A stretch of DNA of 12,111 nt from Anaerolineales bacterium (GTDB lineage: Bacteria; Chloroflexota; Anaerolineae; Anaerolineales; UBA11858). The first letter of the stretch is position 1. Each line of letters starts with the position of its first letter. The notes beneath the pieces are model-generated. The model was given only the letters and a program-made list of their open reading frames with translations. It was not told where the DNA came from and ran no database searches. Made by a program: the position numbers and the translations under genes. Positions 8,277 through 12,111 of the stretch are shown one piece after another. The stretch covers positions 1-12,111 of the forward strand of contig WFTY01000246.1 in NCBI GenBank assembly GCA_015485245.1, read 5' to 3'.

Positions 8277-9494
8277 TCATAGCCAGTCGCGCACCAGTTT
8301 GCGATCGCCGATGTAGATTTCGTTGGGCGCGGTGGGATCGAGCGCCCAGCGCATGCGTTTGACCCCTTCGGTCAGGTCTTTGATCGAGCCGGCATAGCTC
8401 AAGCGCAGGTAGCCCTCCATGCCGAAAGCCGCGCCCGGCACGGTGACTACCAGCGCCGTCTCCAGCAGGAAACGCGCCAGCGCGACCGAATCGTCCCCGT
8501 AGGCGCGGAAATCCGGCAGCACGTAGAAGGTGCCATCCGGGGGAATAATCCTCACATTGTTGAAAGCTTTGAGTTCTGTGAGCACCACGTCGCGGTTGTT
8601 CTGAATGGTCAGACGCAGGTTCTCGATCACCCCCTGCGAGCCGATCAGCGCGCCCTCGGCGGCAGCCTGCAGCAGAGTAGAGGGGTTGGAGGTCATCTGC
8701 GATTGTACGTTAATCATCACCTCGACCATCTTGCGCGGGGCGATCACCCAGCCAATGCGGAAGCCGGTCATGCCATACGCTTTGGAAACTCCGTTGACCA
8801 CGATCACGTGACCGTCATCAATGCTCTTATCGCTGTAAGCGTAGGCGGGGTGCCACTCCTTGCGGTCAAAGACCAGTTTATGGTAGATGTCGTCGCAAAT
8901 CAGGTAGATGCCCTTGCGTTCACAATAATCCACCAGCTCGGCGATGAACTCTGGAGGGTACATCACCCCCGAAGGGTTGTTCGGGCTGTTGACGATGATC
9001 GCCCGGGTGTACGCGCTGACCGCCTGTTCAATCTCCGCCATGCGATGATAAAACGTGCCATCCTCCGGTGTAACCACCACCGGAACACCATAGCACATCT
9101 TGACCATCTCCGGATAGCTCACCCAATAGGGTGCCAGCAAGATGACTTCGTCCTGGGGGTTAAGCAGCGTGTACAAGATGTTAAAAAGCGACTGCTTGGC
9201 GCCGGTGGTCACGATGATGTTTTCCGGCGCGGGCAGCCGCCCGTAGTTTTCCTCGGTATAGCGGATGATCGCTTTCTTCAGCGAGGGGGTGCCATCCACA
9301 CGCGAGTATTTCACATCCCCCACACGCAATCGCGCCGAGGAGCTGAGGATGGCGTTGATAGGGGTGGGGTTCTTGGGTTCACCGATCCCCAGGTGAATCA
9401 CCGGTTCGCCGCGAGCGCGCAGCTTGCTGGCCTGCTCATTGAGCGCCAGCGTGGGCGAAGTTGCGATGGCCCGAGCCTGTTTACTCAAAGACAT
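8277..9494 (-). CDS. Class I PLP aminotransferase, probable aspartate aminotransferase
   Basis: A 405-residue fold-type I, PLP-dependent aminotransferase. Landmarks are HLGIGEPKNPTP (34-45), TTGAKQSLFN (96-105) for phosphate binding, PNNPSG (171-176), the cofactor-holding Asp201 and Tyr204 in CDDIYHKLVF, and the Schiff-base Lys238 in NGVSKAYGMTGFRIGW, where Arg246 follows. LRLSYAGS near the C-terminus should hold the arginine that grips the substrate carboxylate. This pattern is that of the bacterial Iγ-type aspartate aminotransferases, which also act on other amino acids. Its position 33 nt upstream of pckA supports aspartate/oxaloacetate as substrate pair. CGGAG precedes the ATG at normal distance. 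Substrate is inferred; the family is certain. Confidence 0.92.
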   Translation of the reverse strand: MSLSKQARAIATSPTLALNEQASKLRARGEPVIHLGIGEPKNPTPINAILSSSARLRVGDVKYSRVDGTPSLKKAIIRYTEENYGRLPAPENIIVTTGAKQSLFNILYTLLNPQDEVILLAPYWVSYPEMVKMCYGVPVVVTPEDGTFYHRMAEIEQAVSAYTRAIIVNSPNNPSGVMYPPEFIAELVDYCERKGIYLICDDIYHKLVFDRKEWHPAYAYSDKSIDDGHVIVVNGVSKAYGMTGFRIGWVIAPRKMVEVMINVQSQMTSNPSTLLQAAAEGALIGSQGVIENLRLTIQNNRDVVLTELKAFNNVRIIPPDGTFYVLPDFRAYGDDSVALARFLLETALVVTVPGAAFGMEGYLRLSYAGSIKDLTEGVKRMRWALDPTAPNEIYIGDRKLVRDWL

Positions 9495-9541
9495 GGTCGC
9501 TCCGTTGTAGGTTCATTCGTTCACTGGTTAAGGTGGAGGAA

Positions 9542-9547
9542 ATTATA
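9542..9547 (-). promoter_or_regulatory. -10 box of the aminotransferase-pckA operon
   Basis: A perfect TATAAT lies on the minus strand 47 bases before the aminotransferase start, giving a leader of about 40 nt with the CGGAG ribosome site at its end. The hexamer 17 bp upstream is a poor -35 match (AGACCA), so expression may need an activator. The tandem repeat at 9555-9572 covers exactly that -35 region. Confidence 0.45.
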
Positions 9548-9554
9548 CCGCTAG

Positions 9555-9572
9555 TTGGTCTGCTTGGTCTGC
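9555..9572. repeat. Tandem 9-bp repeat, TTGGTCTGC twice
   Basis: TTGGTCTGC at 9555-9563 is repeated immediately and exactly at 9564-9572. It overlaps the -35 zone of the aminotransferase promoter and lies just upstream of the divergent proS-side promoter, so it could be an operator. It could also be a chance duplication. No known regulator site is recognised. Confidence 0.5.
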
Positions 9573-9589
9573 GTGGCCCACAATCGGAC

Positions 9590-9617
9590 TTGACACGCTC
9601 CCCACCTCTGGTAAACT
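9590..9617 (+). promoter_or_regulatory. Candidate promoter of the proS leader
   Basis: A perfect -35 TTGACA (9590-9595) is followed after 16 bp by TAAACT (9612-9617, four of six match the -10). Transcription would begin near 9624, about 258 nt before the proS ATG, giving a long leader that includes the terminator at 9741-9779. The intervening 9625-9740 region shows no ORF with a ribosome site and no recognisable riboswitch or T-box consensus. Confidence 0.45.
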
Positions 9618-9740
9618 TGCCAGCGTGATGATGCGAGAATGTTACTCTCCGCCCGCTCCCTCCCCTAGCAGCCGCAGGCCACATTGAGGCTTTCGGTCTC
9701 TTGGGATTTCGGTTGGCGGCGCATCGCCCGCTGAATAGTG

Positions 9741-9779
9741 AAACGCCCTCTGGACTGCAAAGCCGGAGGGTGTTTTTTT
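9741..9779 (+). terminator. Intrinsic terminator in the proS leader
   Basis: ACGCCCTCTGG (9743-9753) pairs along 11 bp with CCGGAGGGTGT (9763-9773), with two G-T wobbles and a 9-nt loop, followed directly by a run of seven T (9773-9779). The form is textbook for rho-independent termination on the plus strand. No plus-strand coding gene ends upstream of it, since the aminotransferase is divergent. It therefore either ends a short non-coding transcript of about 150 nt or acts as an attenuator before proS. Confidence 0.7.
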
Positions 9780-9781
9780 AC

Positions 9782-9871
9782 GTGTCCCTGTGTCACGTTT
9801 TCCCGTGTCACGTGTCATGTGTTTCTGTGTCACGTGACACGGGAGCACTTGATACTGGAGCACTTGACACG
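9782..9871. repeat. Cluster of GTGTCA-type repeats and palindromes before proS
   Basis: GTGTCA occurs at 9790, 9805, 9812 and 9827, with a variant GTGTCC at 9782; two of the steps are exactly 15 bp. The last copy forms a perfect 14-bp palindrome, GTGTCACGTGACAC (9827-9840). CCCGTGTCACGT (9802-9813) and ACGTGACACGGG (9832-9843) are perfect 12-bp inverted arms around an 18-nt loop. Next come two copies of GGAGCACTTGA at 9842 and 9857, again 15 bp apart. The block fills the gap between the terminator and the proS ribosome site. It may be protein binding sites, an mRNA hairpin, or a simple-sequence expansion. Confidence 0.65.
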
Positions 9872-9876
9872 GAGGT
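9871..9876 (+). promoter_or_regulatory. Ribosome binding site fixing the proS start
   Basis: GGAGGT lies 5 nt before the ATG at 9882 and 11 nt before a second ATG at 9888. This supports starting proS here and not at the in-frame GTG at 9738, whose extra 48 residues would be read through the terminator and repeats. GGAG also recurs at 9842 and 9857 without a nearby start codon. Confidence 0.75.
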
Positions 9877-9881
9877 ACTCT

Positions 9882-11675
9882 ATGCGAATGTCGCGACTTT
9901 TCTCCCAAACCCTGCGCGAGGCCCCGGCGGACGCCGAGATGCCCAGCCACAAACTGCTGGTGCGCGCCGGGTTCATCCGTCAACTGGCGGCGGGAATCTA
10001 CACCGCCATGCCGCTGGGTAAGCGCGCTCTGACGAAGATCGAAAACATCATGCGCGCAGAGATGAACGCCATCGGCGGACAGGAGATCACCATGCCGGTC
10101 GTCCACCCCGCCGAAATCTGGCAGGAGACCGGACGCTGGTACCAAATCGGCTCGGAGATGGGGCGCTTCAAAGACAAAAATGACCGCGACATGGTATTGG
10201 GGATGACCCATGAGGAGGTGGTTGCTGACCTGACGCGCAAGGAGATTCACTCCTACCGCCAGCTACCGGTGCTGATCTACCAGATTCAAACCAAGTGGCG
10301 CGACGACCCGCGCCCGCGCGCTGGCCTGATCCGCGTGCGCGAGTTCACCATGAAGGACAGCTACAGCCTGGACGCTGATTGGAAAGGGTTGGACAAACAG
10401 TACCGGGCGCATTACCAGGCCTACTTCAATATCTTCCATCGCTGCGGCATCCCGGTGATCGCTGTCAAATCCGATGTTGGCATGATGGGCGGCAAGATGG
10501 CTCATGAGTACATGTACCTGACCCCCTATGGGGAGGACACGCTGCTGCTTTGCGACGCCTGCGACTACTCTGCCAACCGGCAGATCGCCACCTTCCAAAA
10601 GCAGGCCGCCCCTGCGGAGGAGCCGCAACTCCTGGAGAAAGTCGCTACCCCGGAGTGCAAGACCATCGCTGAACTGGCCGAGTTTCTGGGCATCCCGGAA
10701 TCGAAAACTGCCAAGGCGGTCTTCCTGATCGCGGAGATTCCCGAGGGCGAGGAGAGTGTGCAGAAGTTCGTCTTCGCTGTGGTGCGCGGCGACATGGAAC
10801 TCAACGAGACAAAGCTGACCAACGCTCTCAAGGCCAGCGAGCTGCGTCCGGCTACCGAGGAGGAAATCATCGCGGTGGGCGCGGTGCCGGGTTACGCCTC
10901 GCCGGTCGGTCTGCCGGAGAAGAACGATTACCTGCCGGTGGTCACGGTGGTAGATGAGTTGATCCCCCAATCCGCCAACCTGGTGGCTGGGGCAAACGAG
11001 GCTGGATACCACCTGCTCAACACCAATTACGGGCGTGATTACAAAGCCGACATCGTCACCGAACTGACCGCCGCTCGCCAGGGCGACGGCTGCCCGCGCT
11101 GCGGTGAACCTCTACGCGAGGTGCGCGGTGTGGAGGTGGGCAACATCTTCAAACTGGGCACGCGCTACAGCGACGCCATGGGGGCGACCTTCCAGGATAA
11201 GGACGGCAAAGAAAAGCCCGTCATCATGGGGTCGTATGGTATTGGCAGCGGGCGTTTGCTGGCCTCGGTGGCTGAGGAGCATCATGATGAATACGGCTTG
11301 ATCTGGCCGATCACCGTGGCGCCCTATCAGGTGCACTTGGTGGTGTTGACCGGCAAGAAGGGCGGAGAGGAGACGCTGCAAACCGCCGAGCAGTTATATC
11401 GCGATTTGCGGGATGCCGGGGTGGAAGTGCTTTACGATGACCGCGTGGCCAGCCCCGGTGTGAAGTTCAACGACGCCGACCTGATCGGGTTGCCCATCCG
11501 CCTGACGGTTTCGGCGCGTGCCCTTTCACAGGGCGGGGTGGAGTTCAAGCGCCGCGATCAACAGGAGCGCCGCCTGATCCCCCTGGATGAAATCATCACC
11601 GCGGTGAAGGACGAGATCGCCACCCTGCACGCTGACATCATGGCGAAGGTGGTGGAAGTCCCGTTTGTGGATTAA
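9882..11675 (+). CDS. proS: Prolyl-tRNA synthetase, bacterial type with editing domain
   Basis: Charges tRNA-Pro with proline in the cytoplasm. The 597 residues follow the bacterial class II layout. Motif 1 lies near AAGIYTAMPLGKRAL (36-50), motif 2 is RPRAGLIRVREFTMKDSYS (144-162) and motif 3 is GSYGIGSGRLL (450-460), with the anticodon-binding domain from about 480 to the end. The YbaK/INS editing domain, which removes mischarged alanine, fills about 250-390; Lys278 in KTAKAVF fits the known editing lysine of E. coli. CDAC (224-227) and CPRC (404-407) flank that insert and could bind one zinc together. The alternative start at 9888 would drop two residues. It is preceded by a leader with terminator and repeats, suggesting regulated expression, and ends 3 nt before a large hairpin. 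Confidence 0.97.
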   Translation: MRMSRLFSQTLREAPADAEMPSHKLLVRAGFIRQLAAGIYTAMPLGKRALTKIENIMRAEMNAIGGQEITMPVVHPAEIWQETGRWYQIGSEMGRFKDKNDRDMVLGMTHEEVVADLTRKEIHSYRQLPVLIYQIQTKWRDDPRPRAGLIRVREFTMKDSYSLDADWKGLDKQYRAHYQAYFNIFHRCGIPVIAVKSDVGMMGGKMAHEYMYLTPYGEDTLLLCDACDYSANRQIATFQKQAAPAEEPQLLEKVATPECKTIAELAEFLGIPESKTAKAVFLIAEIPEGEESVQKFVFAVVRGDMELNETKLTNALKASELRPATEEEIIAVGAVPGYASPVGLPEKNDYLPVVTVVDELIPQSANLVAGANEAGYHLLNTNYGRDYKADIVTELTAARQGDGCPRCGEPLREVRGVEVGNIFKLGTRYSDAMGATFQDKDGKEKPVIMGSYGIGSGRLLASVAEEHHDEYGLIWPITVAPYQVHLVVLTGKKGGEETLQTAEQLYRDLRDAGVEVLYDDRVASPGVKFNDADLIGLPIRLTVSARALSQGGVEFKRRDQQERRLIPLDEIITAVKDEIATLHADIMAKVVEVPFVD

Positions 11676-11677
11676 AC

Positions 11678-11728
11678 CGCACAGGCGCGAAGAACGATAA
11701 AAAACTTCGTGTTCTTCGCGCCTGCGCG
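11678..11728. repeat. Long hairpin after proS, probable shared terminator
   Basis: Arms of 18 bp (11678-11695 and 11711-11728) pair with a single mismatch; the inner 14 bp, CAGGCGCGAAGAAC against GTTCTTCGCGCCTG, are perfect. The loop is 15 nt and contains six A in a row. It starts 2 nt after the proS stop and lies before the stop of the minus-strand sterol-carrier gene, so both transcripts would run into it. No T-run follows the stem on the plus strand. The rest of 11676-11789 shows nothing further. Confidence 0.6.
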
Positions 11729-11789
11729 ATGAAACGCTCTGGACGAACCCGGGCTCCCGCCGGTTCTGAATCTGCGAGAGGGTGCTGCG

Positions 11790-12111
11790 CTAATCCATCT
11801 TGAAGAAGGTGGTCAGCTTCATCGCCAAGTTGAGGTCGCCGGCCAGTTTGAGCTTGCCCTGCATGAAGCCCTTCATGCCGTCTTCCTTGCCCAGCAGCAC
11901 GTCACCGAAATAGCGCCCATCGGCGGTCAGGGTCATGGTGGGGTTCTCGGCTGTGCCCTCGCTGACGGTGCAGGTGCCATCTTTGATAGTGATGATGTAA
12001 TCGCCGCCCTCTTCGCCGGTGAGATGGTACTGAATGACCGCCTCGACGCCGGCGGCTTTCTCCGCGCGGAAGGCCTTTTCGTGGTTGAAGATCAGTTCTC
12101 TGACTGTGTGA
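11790..12111 (-). CDS. SCP2-type sterol-carrier domain protein, N-terminus cut by window edge
   Basis: The frame ending in TAG at 11790-11792 is open to the window edge, giving 107 visible residues. The sequence fits a stand-alone SCP2 domain: AVIQYHLTGEEGGDYIITIK, then DGTCTVSEGTAENPTMTLT, FGDVLLGKEDGMKGF, and MQGKLKLAGDLNLAMKLTTFF before the end. The closing GKLKLAGDLNLAMKL block is the family's best-kept part. Such domains form a lipid-binding pocket; small bacterial ones have no settled role and usually bind acyl chains or other hydrophobic ligands. Judged by typical length, only a few N-terminal residues are missing. It is convergent with proS. The family call is strong, the ligand unknown. 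Confidence 0.88.
   Translation of the reverse strand, partial: HTVRELIFNHEKAFRAEKAAGVEAVIQYHLTGEEGGDYIITIKDGTCTVSEGTAENPTMTLTADGRYFGDVLLGKEDGMKGFMQGKLKLAGDLNLAMKLTTFFKMD

Noticed and set aside
8703..9554. 283-codon plus-strand ORF opposite the aminotransferase
   Set aside because: Antisense shadow of a gene with all catalytic motifs; the translation is low in complexity and matches nothing I recognise.
9624..9780. T-box or other known riboswitch before proS
   Set aside because: The terminator made this attractive, but I found neither the T-box consensus nor any riboswitch core I recognise.
9782..9871. CRISPR array
   Set aside because: The repeat units are 6-15 bp with no uniform spacers and no cas genes nearby.
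9738..9881. In-frame 48-residue N-terminal extension of ProS from a GTG
   Set aside because: It would translate the terminator and the repeat block, lacks a ribosome site, and conserved ProS sequence begins at 9882, just after GGAGGT.
10263..11012. 249-codon minus-strand ORF opposite proS
   Set aside because: Antisense shadow within an intact synthetase gene.

Overview
The window looks like an ordinary, well-packed housekeeping segment of a fairly GC-rich bacterial genome. The folate-dependent TrmFO, the ATP-type PEP carboxykinase, the form of the sigma-54 factor and the style of the cytoplasmic histidine kinase together suggest Chloroflexota, probably Anaerolineae. That placement rests on recall of family resemblance, not on a search. 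All recognisable genes appear intact, apart from the two cut by the window edges.

Layout. 1-1213 (minus): the sigma-54 factor rpoN, missing its C-terminal end at the window start and carrying a four-cysteine zinc-ribbon-like insert. 1339-2700 (plus), divergent from it: trmFO. 2739-3677 (plus): an exported M28 metallopeptidase or glutaminyl-cyclase-like enzyme. 3718-6499 (plus): a tight three-gene unit of a soluble histidine kinase, the ribosome-splitting GTPase hflX and a 69-residue two-helix membrane protein. A large inverted repeat follows at 6517-6574. 6600-9494 (minus): an aminotransferase followed by pckA, which together would turn aspartate into PEP. 9495-9881 is the only long non-coding stretch. 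It holds divergent promoters, an intrinsic terminator and a cluster of GTGTCA-type repeats ahead of proS. 9882-11675 (plus): proS. 11678-11728: a second large hairpin. 11790-12111 (minus): an SCP2-type sterol-carrier protein, cut by the window end.

How the parts relate. hflX and its two neighbours form the clearest operon (8-nt gap, then a TGATG stop/start overlap), linking a kinase, a stress GTPase and a membrane peptide. The aminotransferase and pckA form a gluconeogenic pair 33 nt apart. rpoN/trmFO and aminotransferase/proS are divergent pairs with separate promoter candidates. Each convergent junction carries a long perfect or near-perfect hairpin, which probably ends transcription from both sides.

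I saw no prophage, transposase, CRISPR array, rRNA or tRNA, and no convincing new multi-gene system. The items most worth a second look are the zinc-ribbon insert in RpoN, the terminator-and-repeat leader of proS, the kinase-hflX-small-membrane-protein operon, and two genes with no ribosome binding site whose promoter-like boxes sit where leaderless transcripts would start.
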